Below are positions 50,200-60,119 of a DNA stretch of 64,000 nucleotides, piece after piece. Both the position numbers and the translations under genes were made by a program. Numbering within the stretch: the stretch's first letter is position 1; every line of letters begins with the position of its first letter. Origin of the DNA: Bactrocera neohumeralis (taxonomy: Eukaryota; Arthropoda; Insecta; Diptera; Tephritidae); the NCBI RefSeq assembly GCF_024586455.1, contig NC_065920.1:74578215-74642214 (forward strand), in the 5' to 3' direction. A model generated the notes under the pieces. The model was given only the letters and a program-made list of their open reading frames with translations. It had not been told where the DNA came from and did not search any database.

Positions 50200-51010
50200 C
50201 AAAGTTAGGGTTTAAAATGTTCTTAGGCTACTTAGAGCGCCAATCCGTTGTGTTACCTAAAACTCTTAAATTATTGATCATAAGGCCTTTACAGATCGGT
50301 CAAGCGCTTTGAGCCTATCACAAAATTGTTGAGGGGGCTAATTTCAGTTCGGCTTTGCCTCCTGAGTGACCTAAGGTAATACCACTGCCGAGATGTTTCA
50401 TTCTCAGTCTTTTAAAGGATGGACAGAGGAGAAGCACGTGCATGAATGTTTCCACATGACTCTACTCAATACAACTTGCGTCCGTGAAGATTTTTAGTTA
50501 TACCGCATGAATGACTATTGAACAATATTCAATAAGAATCTTGACTATTACAGAAAGAATATCTTTGCGTTCTCCTTTAGATCACAAGATCTTGCATTGA
50601 CAAAGGATCGGGACGTCAACTATCGCCTGCTAAGACTACGCGAGGTCTATTGGTCTAGTACTAAAACACAAAATGTTAATGGGGATCCTACTCGCTCCCA
50701 TTCCAATGTAAGCAGGCCAAGGGTGCCCCCACAGGCTAGCACATCGACTTAGCAGTTGCCAGCGATTCCACCATGACCAGGTACCCAAAACAGTCTGTTG
50801 GCGCTCCTTTAGCCTTATCACAGTGAGCGAACTCAGCGCTAGTATTGCCGCTCTGCTATCGGAGTGAATGCTAACTACTCAGAAAGTGGCTCTACTTCGT
50901 AGCAGGACGTCTACTGCCACCCTTATAGCAGCCATTTCTGCCTGAAAACCACTACAGTGTACCCGTAGTCTAAAATTACGATTGACGGAGAGCTCTACAC
51001 AGAAGTCAGA
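50200..51010 (-). mobile_element. LINE relic: RNase H and C-terminus
   Basis: The minus strand reads CVELSVNRNFRLRVHCSGFQ, AEMAAIRVAVDVLL, FWVPGHGGIAGNC (50745-50795), then LCPSFKRLRMKHLGSG near 50390. It is the best-preserved of the three minus-strand pieces of this family. Confidence 0.8.
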
Positions 51011-52520
51011 AAAGCTCACTGCGCCTGCTCACCTGCAAAAAACTGCTCTTCCTTGCAATTTATTTAGCATAAAAAATTTCGGTCAAAAAATAAATTTTGA
51101 ATTTAATATTTGAAACTTTTCGATTCTTAATACAAATTTTCCTTCCATTTGCTGCACCAAACGATAACACATACTCTTAGTCCATGCAAAAGCCTTAACA
51201 ATGCTCTCTTAGTGCGCTCTCAAATCTACTTTTTACAATTTTCTATTTTCTTCTCTAACTTACAATATTAGATTACGCTATCTCTCTTAGCCAAATGCCA
51301 CCCAGCCGAAACCAAAAGGTGTGAGAGCACCTAAAACACACAGACACATACAAAACACTAAAGCACAACACAACAAATGCTCAAAGATATGTGTGTGAGG
51401 TATTAGAATGGACGTCGGACCTTCTACCACCCAAAGAAACTCAATTTTATAGACACATATATATGATGTTGTTGTTGCTGTCTTTTTTCAAATAGATATA
51501 CCATAAACAACACATCGTCTTGAATAGAAGTAGGTAGACGTCTAATGTTGCTCTAAGATTTCGGTTAAACACAAGCATGTAGATAAGGAAGTAGTATTAT
51601 ATATATGTATATGTGTGTGTGTTTATATAAATTTGTACTACTATGTGTATGTACATGTCAGGATGTGTCTGCTAGGCGCTAATGGGGTGGCATTGCCTGC
51701 TCCTTTGTCATTTCTTAAGTTTTTGTTGTTTCATAATTATTTTGATTGGTCGTCGTCGGCCTACCTCATCGTCCTTGCAACGCATCCTGCCAAAATTTAT
51801 TGCTGCTACTGTGTTTTACTTGCGCTCATTGTTGTTGCTATTGTAACTAGCGTAGTGCATACATTCTATTTTTCGGCATTCAAGCGCTTAAGGGTGGGCC
51901 AATGCTGACTGCTCATTTCTCGTTGCGTGTGTGTGTGCGACTCCTTTCGTGTGTAGAAATTTACCCTAATGGTCGACAGGATATGTCCGGTCCAAACTGG
52001 TTGCGCAACTTTGCTAGCTGCCGTGATCTGTTGCTGTTCATTTTGTTTGACTTCTTTCTTCGCAGATTTCTGCAGCTTTTCTTCTCAAAATTTTCGGTGC
52101 ATTTATCTTTACTTTTTAATTGTATTTTTGGGTTTGCTTTCAAAATTTCCGTTAACTGCAAAAACAACAACATCAATGTAGAATATTGCTGAGTATTAGC
52201 ATTTGCTGTTTGCTGACCTTATTTCGGCGGCAAATCATTCGTTGCCCGCCGTCCACCTTTGGCCGCCTTGCTGTCGTGCAGCGTCATTAAGCCTGCCGTT
52301 GTAACTTTTGTCCGTTTCGACGGTTAAATGTCAGTAAGTTTTAGTATGTTATTAATGTTATTACCTAAGTTATTACAAATTCTTGTGCAGACTGGTTTTA
52401 TAAATTTTTTTCATTTTTTACTTGTAGTCGCATAACTAGATCTGTCACTAAGTCTTACATTCTTCCATATTAATTCCCCTTCAAAACTTCAATGAATGAT
52501 ACTGTTCACAAAGTAGAGTT
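51011..52520. other. Non-coding; UTR-like patches
   Basis: GTGTGTGTG at 51610-51622. The minus strand at 51790-51850 and 52000-52180 has AAACAACAACA-type DNA; 52225-52320 is GC-richer. No gene is recognised. Confidence 0.3.
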
Positions 52521-52525
52521 TTAAT

Positions 52526-53040
52526 CTCAGTAATCACTTTATCGATATTCGTTTTAAATATCTAAGCCTACAGGTAAATTAGAATTACCAAAGCCCTCAA
52601 GTCAGTTTTGGCTCATCTCAGTAGTCCCCTCTTCGATTTTCGCTTTGAAAATCTAACTTAGAAGGCAAATCGGATTTCTTTAAATTCCCTGTGTCAGGCT
52701 GAGACTACATCTCAGTATCATTGCCGATAATAGCTTTAAGAGTCTAAATGCAAAGACAATTTGAAATTCTCCAAAGCTTCCATTTCGGTTATAACTCAAT
52801 AATCACCTCCTCGATATTCGATCTAAATCCAAAAAAACAATTCGAAATTGTCCAAAACCCCATGTCAGTTTTTGGCTTCATCTCAGTAACCATCTCTTTG
52901 ATATTCACTTAAAGATCTAAGTCTAAAAACAAATCGGAATTCTCCAATGCCTTAGCGTTGGATGGACTTTGGCTCATCTCAGTAATCGCTTCCTTAATAT
53001 CCGCTTGAAAGATTTAACATCGGAAACAAATCGGAAATCG
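52526..53040. repeat. Degenerate ~91-bp minisatellite, about six units
   Basis: Units start with CTCAGTAATC at 52526, 52617, 52711, 52795, 52882 and 52978 (spacing 84-96 bp). Each continues with a TCGATATTCGC-like line, then AAATCGGAATTCTCCAAAGC, then GTCAGTTTTGGCTCAT. Confidence 0.88.
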
Positions 53041-53077
53041 TAATCCTGCGGTGTATAAAGGTTTACTGTGCTATATT

Positions 53078-53247
53078 CAGGCGCGGATCCAAGGCGGGGA
53101 AACTAAGGAGAGTTCCCTCCGCCCAAAAGTGAAAAGTTATACATTATTTTTATCATAAGTGACTCTCCGCGTAGAAAAAGATTTTGAGTTGCAAGTACAA
53201 ATTTAGATATTTCCTCTCCCCAAAATTCTACTCTGGATCCGCCCCTG
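53078..53247. mobile_element. hAT-type MITE, 170 bp, with 8-bp target duplication
   Basis: The ends CAGGCGCGGATCCAAGG and, inverted, CAGGGGCGGATCCAGAG match at 14 of 17 positions. Flanks GCTATATT (53070-53077) and GCTACATT (53248-53255) are an 8-bp direct repeat with one change, as expected for hAT elements. No coding sequence. Confidence 0.87.
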
Positions 53248-53255
53248 GCTACATT

Positions 53256-54099
53256 GCATTGACTAAGATGATGGTTTCAGCCGGATTTTGGAAAAAGAGA
53301 AGGCCAATAATACCGAAGTTTCAAAAAAAAAACCAAAGAGTCACTGCATGACGATGCTTTGGACTCACGAAAATCTTGAGTAGATTTTAAGTATATGTTT
53401 TATATGGTGCTAAGGCCTTGATTGTTCCATCTTTTCAAGAAATTCAGTTTTTGGGCTATACAATATTGACTTTAGAAATAAATTTGGAAAGAAGCCCGAA
53501 AATAATATTTTAAAGTTGTGGATTTAAAAAAATATTCGTAAATCTTGTGGACCACGTTATGTATTGTATTAATGGATCTTTTAGCCGCTACCGGGATAAA
53601 GTGTCTACTAATGTGCACTACCACTATGCTGGAGCTCAGTTCAACTGACATAAAACCTTTGCATTTTAAAGCGGTCGTCCACCGATTGATCTTGACAGAC
53701 CTCCGTATGAATTTCAGCATCTCATAAATTGTAGAAAACGTTCGAAGTCGGATCCCTCCATTTAAGAGACAACACTATAATACATAATATATATGAAAAT
53801 GGACTCAAAAAAATTGTAAAAGCGATCAAGAGATTAATCTTTTAACATCCAAATTGAAATAAATAAGCAAAGAAGTCTCAGGACGAAAGCAAGACAGCTA
53901 CAACTGGTAGCGTTTGCTCACTCACAGCAGTGACCTGAATTCCTTACCGTGGTCTTTGGTGTGTAGTTGCAAGTCTATATCAACAAATGACAATCGACTG
54001 AGTTATTGTACCTCAAAATATTTGAAATTAGTACTAAAATTTAGTCAAATATTCGAAGTGCACCATGAAGATAAGAAAAAGTAAAAACAAGCGCCGGTT
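53256..54099. other. Spacer, no gene seen
   Basis: Short overlapping frames at 53472-53727 on both strands have no motif. Confidence 0.35.
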
Positions 54100-54720
54100 G
54101 CTTAGGATGATGGTATGTAGTGACGGGGCTATAAGATCTTTTTTTAGATTCAAAGAAGAGGAACTAACGATTTTTGTCAAAATAGGGTAGGGTCTTAATC
54201 AAGAGGTTTATCTACAAATAAATGAATCGATCAGACCGTTGGACTACTAGTTTATTAGTTTATAACTAGTTCGGGTGCCCGGTCATAGAAAGAGGAACTA
54301 AGAACCTTAGTTATAAATACGGGTAGGATCTTAGTAGAGAGGGTCATCCACATATAAATTATTTAGTCCAACCATTAGGCTATTACTTTATTACTCGTTT
54401 GGGAACGTTCGATCACAGCGTAATTGCTGGTAATTGCAAAGCTGATAAGTTAGCCAGAGGTGCATGCTGCTCACATAGGAATGAGAACGGATTGGATCTC
54501 CTTTGGAACATTGCGTTCTATCGACAGTATTACCTTTGCCGAACCAGGAGACGTAGCCAAAACTGACATTAGCCGTCTCAGCAAAATTGTAGTAGACTCA
54601 ACGCGCTTTGTCCATTTGTGAGGGTCTTATGATCAATTATTTAGAAGTTTTAGGTACCACACATTCTGAGACTTGAGATCCCTGGTAAAATTTTTCTCTT
54701 AACTTAGCCTTGACCTTGTA
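54100..54720 (+). mobile_element. LINE RNase H relic with 134-bp tandem duplication
   Basis: SVIAGNCKADKLARGACC at about 54418-54475 is the RNase H end signature; CTTTGCCGAACCAGGAGACG follows from C-terminal debris. The stretch starting AGAGGAACTA occurs at 54157 and again at 54291, each copy ending at a PGHR-like or equivalent line. Confidence 0.65.
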
Positions 54721-54909
54721 TTCCTTGCGCACGCGTTAAAGATGGACACCAGGAAAGAAGTAGTAAGTCTGATTTTATAGTTATTTTTTGATGAAGGTGA
54801 AATCGCAAGCCAACTGAAAGATGGAAATATAATAGTGTTTAGAGTCCTAATTTTGTAACGAAAGATCATTGAAAATTTTGTTTCCATCAATACCTGTCCG
54901 GTAAGTTTG

Positions 54910-55365
54910 TTGGCGTGGTTTCCATACAGCTTATTCTCGAAAATATCACAAAAATAATGGAAATCATCAAATTGGATCGTCAAGCAAGCACGGTTCTGAT
55001 TGCCAAAGAGCTAAACATTGGGAACCATTTGAATAAGGCTAAAGCTCGGTATATGCTTACCCCACAAGTTGACGCAACCAAAGACCTCATTAACCGAATT
55101 TCCATGTGCGAATCGCTGCTGAATCACGACATTATCGATCAATTTCTGAAGCGAATGGTTACTGGTGATGAAAAGTGGGTTTCTCAATACAATGCTACGC
55201 GAAAACGGCTGTGGTCGAATAGCGATGAGCCGGCACAATTGGGCGGTCAAGAAGGTATTGCTGAAAAGGCTTTCATGAAAACTGCTATAAATCAGATCAT
55301 TCCAGCTATTTAAATAAAGTTTAAATTTTAATTGAAAATTATTAGACCTCATATATATAACCAGC
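54910..55365 (+). mobile_element. Internally deleted mariner (mellifera/cecropia-like) relic
   Basis: One open stretch reads IIKLDRQASTVLIAKELNIG, HLNKAKARYML, RISMCESLLNHDIIDQFLKR and MVTGDEKWVSQYN, the N-terminal half of a mariner transposase up to the first catalytic Asp (TGDEKW). It then jumps to a short C-terminal remnant ending AINQIIPAI. The second and third catalytic regions are deleted. Confidence 0.83.
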
Positions 55366-55760
55366 ATATGTATATCAATCCCAAAAGTACTAGTTCACTG
55401 CATTACAGATTCTTATAATTTTAGTGATTCGAAAATCCATCGAAACCAAACCAAACAATTCTTTTAAAACCTTCTTCATCTCAGCCGAGGTCAAAGTTCA
55501 CTCCGCACAGCCTCCCAAGAATCATGCAAGTTCCCATCACTAAAAGCAAGTTTTGATTTCTGGAAACATTTTTCAGCGCATAAAGAAGATTTTCTCACGC
55601 CACAGCATCACCAAACAGGATATCCCATCCAAAATTATTTTATATACATACCTTTTCTTAGCTCGAAACCGTTGAAAAGGTTCACTTTAAAATACTGAAC
55701 TTTCACATGAAATTTCAACGCGCATTTTTAGTCTCAAAAGTAGCAGAAATCCAAGCACTA
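55366..55760. other. Spacer, no gene seen
   Basis: AT-rich DNA between the mariner relic and the candidate small gene. Confidence 0.35.
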
Positions 55761-56195
55761 TTCTAGTCGCTCTGCAATAAAAAGGGTTGCTTGGCCGGTT
55801 TGGCAAACTGGACAACGGTCAGCGGTGGTAGCGGCTGAAGAACAGCATCAACAGCAAAGAGCATCAAATGTTTTGATGCTACTATCTTCAACTCAGGTCG
55901 CTGATGAACTTTGACATATCCGTGCGGCATTCTTCGGCGCTCAATCAACCCCTTCGTAGATGCTGCTAAGCGACTGCCGAAATATTGAAAACTTGTTCTT
56001 CAGCGCTGGCATATCTATACAGTTATCTGAATGTTGCCGCTGGTCAGTCGGTCAGCGCATCGGCATCACTGCCTCAGCTTCAAGTGTGGTGAGCGCCTAT
56101 GCGTTCGCGCCTAAGCTTTGTTGGGGTAGTTCACAATTGTCTGGTGTAAGTTTGCCTAGTTGGTTGTTGTTATATTGTTTAAAATATGCTGACAT
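55761..56195 (-). CDS. Candidate small gene in two open segments
   Basis: On the minus strand, ATG at 56195 opens 32 codons (MSAYFKQYNNNQLGKLTPDN and 12 more) to a TAG at 56097. A second open segment, about 55960 to the TAG at 55761, reads MPHGYVKVHQRPELKIVASK and then a Pro/Val-rich tail with coding-like codon choice. An intron from a weak donor (GTGAAC, after PDN) to the acceptor TTAGCAG would join them in frame, but the donor is poor. No family is recognised. It may be a real small gene, a pseudogene or chance. Confidence 0.25.
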
Positions 56196-56199
56196 CTTG

Positions 56200-56565
56200 T
56201 GAAGATAAGTGCTTATGCCTATGTTAGTATGCAAATAAAAATCATTTGCATTTTAGAGATTTTTTGTAACTTTTCTGAGATAGTCTGTTGTCCAGTCTGA
56301 GCGCAAGAAAGATTTTAGTGCTTGTTGCTGTTCGGAGACTTATCAGCATCTTCGTGCCTAAAGTAAGACTTTTTTTGGTGAAAGAATAATTGTTGTTGGA
56401 TAAATTTGGCAGTTATATTTATTTTAAATAAGTTGTTACTTGAATGGAAGTAGAGTTTCACTTTATTATGCCTCATGCCTATAGGCTGTGATTTGTAATG
56501 AAATACGACAAGCTACAAAACTAAAAAATATCCTAAAAGATTTTATATTGGTTTAGTTTTCAACT
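56200..56565. other. Spacer, no gene seen
   Basis: If the small minus-strand gene is real this would contain its leader; CTCAGACTGG at about 56298-56307 (minus strand) is initiator-like. Confidence 0.25.
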
Positions 56566-56569
56566 CTTT

Positions 56570-56930
56570 TCTTCAGAGAATCCACAAAGTACACAAAATA
56601 GTACAATAGAAGAGACTGTTAGGAACATGATCGGAAAACTAACTGGCCACTGTCTGATGGCGACACACGCCCGCAGAATGAAGCTGACAGATCGAAAAGA
56701 CTGCAGGAAATATCTAGAGCAATGGAGCATCTTTTCTGCACTTGCCCCGCACTGACAAGACTACGCTGTAAGGATCTGTGGTCCCCACGGTATGATATAC
56801 TGGAGGAGGTACCGATAGTGAGGCGTCCTTAAGGATGACTACTCCTCATGGACCAAGCAACTGAACTCCATCTGGTATCACATTATGTGAGGTCAAGGAC
56901 ACCAGTAGCAGAACCTGGTACTTGTTAAAT
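56570..56930 (+). mobile_element. LINE C-terminal relic
   Basis: It reads MIGKLTGHCLMATHARRMKL, then EISRAMEHLFCTCPALTRLR, the LTGHC...H..M and C-H-C lines of the LINE C-terminal Cys region. Plus strand, frameshifted. Confidence 0.75.
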
Positions 56931-57639
56931 TTAAACTTGACTTAATTTAACGCTTAAGTCAATACTTCTCACAATGCTCTTTCTTTAATTATTCCGCTGG
57001 ATCGACTTCATGGGGAAGGTGGTTAACTGGTATAAAGAACAGCCCCAACAACCAGATCTTTCTCCAATTCATTCGTTGTGTAAATTAAAAAATTATATTT
57101 ACATAAACTTTTGGAGAACTCCGAAGACCAAATACTTTAATAAATACATATTTTAGTGACCAATGTGTAAGGGCGTGTACCCAATAAAACAAGCTTCATT
57201 TTATCGACTTAGCCTTACAAAGTCGTGAAACACTATTGAAATATTTCTGCTTGTTTTGTAAAGATATTTTTCTAAAAATCGGTTGTCGAATTGGCACGTT
57301 ATTTGATGGTTGGAAATTATTCTGGAAAAATATCTTATTTTAGCATTATGTTTAAAGTTAGCATGCCAAACATGACACCGGCTCTCAATCCATGACACAA
57401 AACTTAACCAATGGAGAAAAAATATGTTGGCTGGAGGCAAAGTAGAACCCAAAAAGAATCCAGAAATAAACCAATTTAACAGCTTAAAAGTAGTTTTGGG
57501 TGATTTTCTAAAGTTATCAGCAAGAGATTTCGAAATATCGTTGATAAATGTATGTATATATCGTAACCTATGGCTCCGCGAGGGAGCAAAGAGCCAGAAT
57601 GGGACTCCTAATTTTTTTTTCAATCTTGTGCCAATCTCA
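56931..57639. other. Spacer, no gene recognised
   Basis: A 140-codon minus-strand frame at 57201-57623 has no recognised motif; it lies just past the LINE at 57640 and could be its decayed continuation. Confidence 0.3.
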
Positions 57640-58039
57640 TAAATTGGACTTTTCTGAAACTTGAATATATAAACTTGGAGATTGTGACTGAATATCGTCT
57701 GATAACATGCTTAAACCAGTCCCATTTTCTTTTGAGAATTTAGAGGTGCTCAAATTGCACGGCCATGAGTTCATGTTAGAGACGGCGACGGGCCAAAAAA
57801 TGCGGCAAATAAAGCAAAAACATCGACTTGTGAAAACTGGCAGCTCCCAAATATCATAGGGTATGAGATTCCATGTTCCACAGGTGTCTAGCTGTCTGTG
57901 TGGTTCAATATTTATACCCTGAACAGGGTATATTAAGTTTGTCACGAAGTCTGTAACACCCAGAAGGATGCGTCGCAGACCCTATAAAGTATATATATAA
58001 ATGATCAGTATGTTGAGCTGAGTCGATTTAGCCATGTCC

Positions 58040-58070
<31 letters not shown>

Positions 58071-59110
58071 TATATACGAACTAGTCCCTAAGTTTTAAAG
58101 ATATCGTTTTGAAATTTTGTAAACGTCATTTTCTCTTCAAGAAGCTGCTCATTTGTCGAAACTGGCGATACCGGACCACTATAACATATAGCTGCTATAC
58201 AAACTGAACGGTCGGAATCAAGAGCTTGTATGGAAAACTTCCTCATTTAACGATATATCTTCACGAAATTTGGTATGAGTTATCGTTCTTAGAAATAATA
58301 TAATATCGGAAAAAATTGCTCAGATTGGCTCTTTATGCATATAGTTGGGCATAAGGGCTTGTATGGAAAACTTTCGCATTTGAAGTGGTATCTTCACGAA
58401 ATTTGGCATGGATTACTGCTTAAGGTAATAACATAACCTCCGAAAAAATTGTTCAGATCGGTTAACTATAGCTTATAGCTTCTATACAAACTGGACACAT
58501 AGTTACTAAAGGAAATGCACCTGTGAAGGGTATATTAGCTTTGGTGCAGCCAAAGTCAACGTTTTTTCTTGTTTTATTTTGGTTCGCCGCGTAATTTTTG
58601 AGGAGCTCCACATTTCATAAAGGTCGCTGAAAACTTGCTTATTGTCCAAGTTACAAAAGGATTTCATATTGTTGAATTTCGAGACTTGGAAGTTCTTCGT
58701 ATAAGTGTTGTTAAAAAGTATTTCTTTTGTTGTGTTGATTTTATATCCAGGCCTATTTTCGCTTGAGTTTCTTGTCCGATACATATATATTTTTTTTGCT
58801 ATTAAATATATATCATCTGCATAGTCTTGGTCTTTGAACCATCTATTTAGACCCCAGCTTATTCCTATCGTTTCACGCGGAGCTCTTTCCGTTACTATAT
58901 CCAATACGATGTGACAGAAGGCAGCCCTGACGGATGCCCACGTCTACTTTTACTCGAATACTGAGCTCCTTCTTTGTACAAAACAACCTGCATCAAAGTG
59001 AAGTTCTGTTAATATTCCATTAGTTTTCATGGGACCCTTCTACAAACAAAATCGTTCCAGATTGCATGATGATGAAGTGTATCGAATGCCTTCTAGAAGT
59101 TAGTAATATA
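57640..59110 (-). mobile_element. LINE reverse-transcriptase relic, interrupted by a dispersed repeat
   Basis: The minus strand from 59110 reads LDFEKAFDTLHHHAIWNDFV, DVGIRQGCL (shifted), MDIVTERAPRETIGISWGLN and KDQDYADDIYLIAKK. YADD is the RT catalytic box, and the KINTTKE line follows. It breaks at about 58577 and resumes at 57905 with VFTSRCFCFICRIFWPVAVS, the post-RT line. The gap is exactly the dispersed repeat at 57906-58576. Confidence 0.8.
57906..58576 (+). repeat. Dispersed repeat with terminal hairpins (near-complete copy)
   Basis: It opens with TATACCCTG-AA-CAGGGTATA, a perfect 9-bp stem (57913-57932), and closes with CTTTGG-TGCAG-CCAAAG (58539-58555) and a T-rich tail. Inside are a GTCC/GTCT tetranucleotide run (58029-58068) and two to three repeats of a GATCGG...CTATAGC...CTGTATGGAAAAC theme. 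No coding capacity. Degraded copies lie at 23040 and 47380. Confidence 0.85.
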
Positions 59111-60100
59111 TATAGTAACTTCATAACAAGAACAATCAATACCCGATTTAATGAGTTGACGGAGATACTCAAAAAGGAAAGTAATTAAGGGAGAGGTCCA
59201 TGAACATGTGTGAATTAAGTTCTTAATATAAACTGAAAGAAATAAAGCAACATTCATAAACTTTAATTTTGAAAAAACCAAACTAAGCCCCACGGTGCCC
59301 GACTGAGTCGGTTAAGGTCTGACCAAAGGCAGAGTATCAGCCGATTTGGTCAAAACGTAGTGTCATGAAATCCTACTGAGGAGCATAATTCTCCCACCTT
59401 AACTGTTTCTGAGAACTTTGACCTTAAAACTCTGCAGACTACTTTGGATAATACGCTGCTTCATTAATAAGTTTCCGATAGCAGCGCCCATCAAATTCCA
59501 GATCTTTGGACGCTAGCCTGACTTCGAACTAGTCATCACAAGTTCCAACAACTCTATTCCACGTTTATAGTCAAGCCATTGTTCATAGTTACCCTTATAT
59601 ATTTTTTAACTCGACACACATTTCCGCGTACAAAGCGCTTTAATTGTCAAAGCATTCAGGCTGTCAAATGCAGCAAGCGAAACTACGAAAGCTCAATTCT
59701 TTTGCTCCTCTACTCAGTATTTTTTATTCATACTCATATTTTTTCGTCGACCTCATTTGTTAGCGTCGATTTTTGTGTGTAATAATTGCAATTACTAACC
59801 CAATTAACAAATTATATTTATACAGCATACTTTTAGGGGCAAGTGCTCAGCTCATGCAGATGGCATAAATGCAATAATTCTATACAGCGCGCAAGAGCAA
59901 ACAAAACAAAGCACAATAGAAGTATGAGAAATGGCAGCAAAAAAGTATTAATAAATAAAATGCTGAATTCAAAGTTAAAAAACAAAAAAAAAATGCAACA
60001 AAAATATGCGTCATTAATGCAAACAAACAGCTCAATACGGTGTGGAAAAAAATAAATTTTAAATACCGTTGCTGCATGGAAAAAATATTTATTTTAATGC
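59111..60100. other. AT-rich spacer, no gene seen
   Basis: Short frames at 59093-59293 and 59579-60055 have no motif. Confidence 0.35.
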
Positions 60101-60119
60101 GCTTATGAATAAGGTAAAA

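Noticed and set aside
59280..59330. tRNA-like stretch (TGCCCGACTGAGTCGGTTAAGG)
   Set aside because: No acceptor stem or anticodon arm can be formed around it, and the B box is not convincing.
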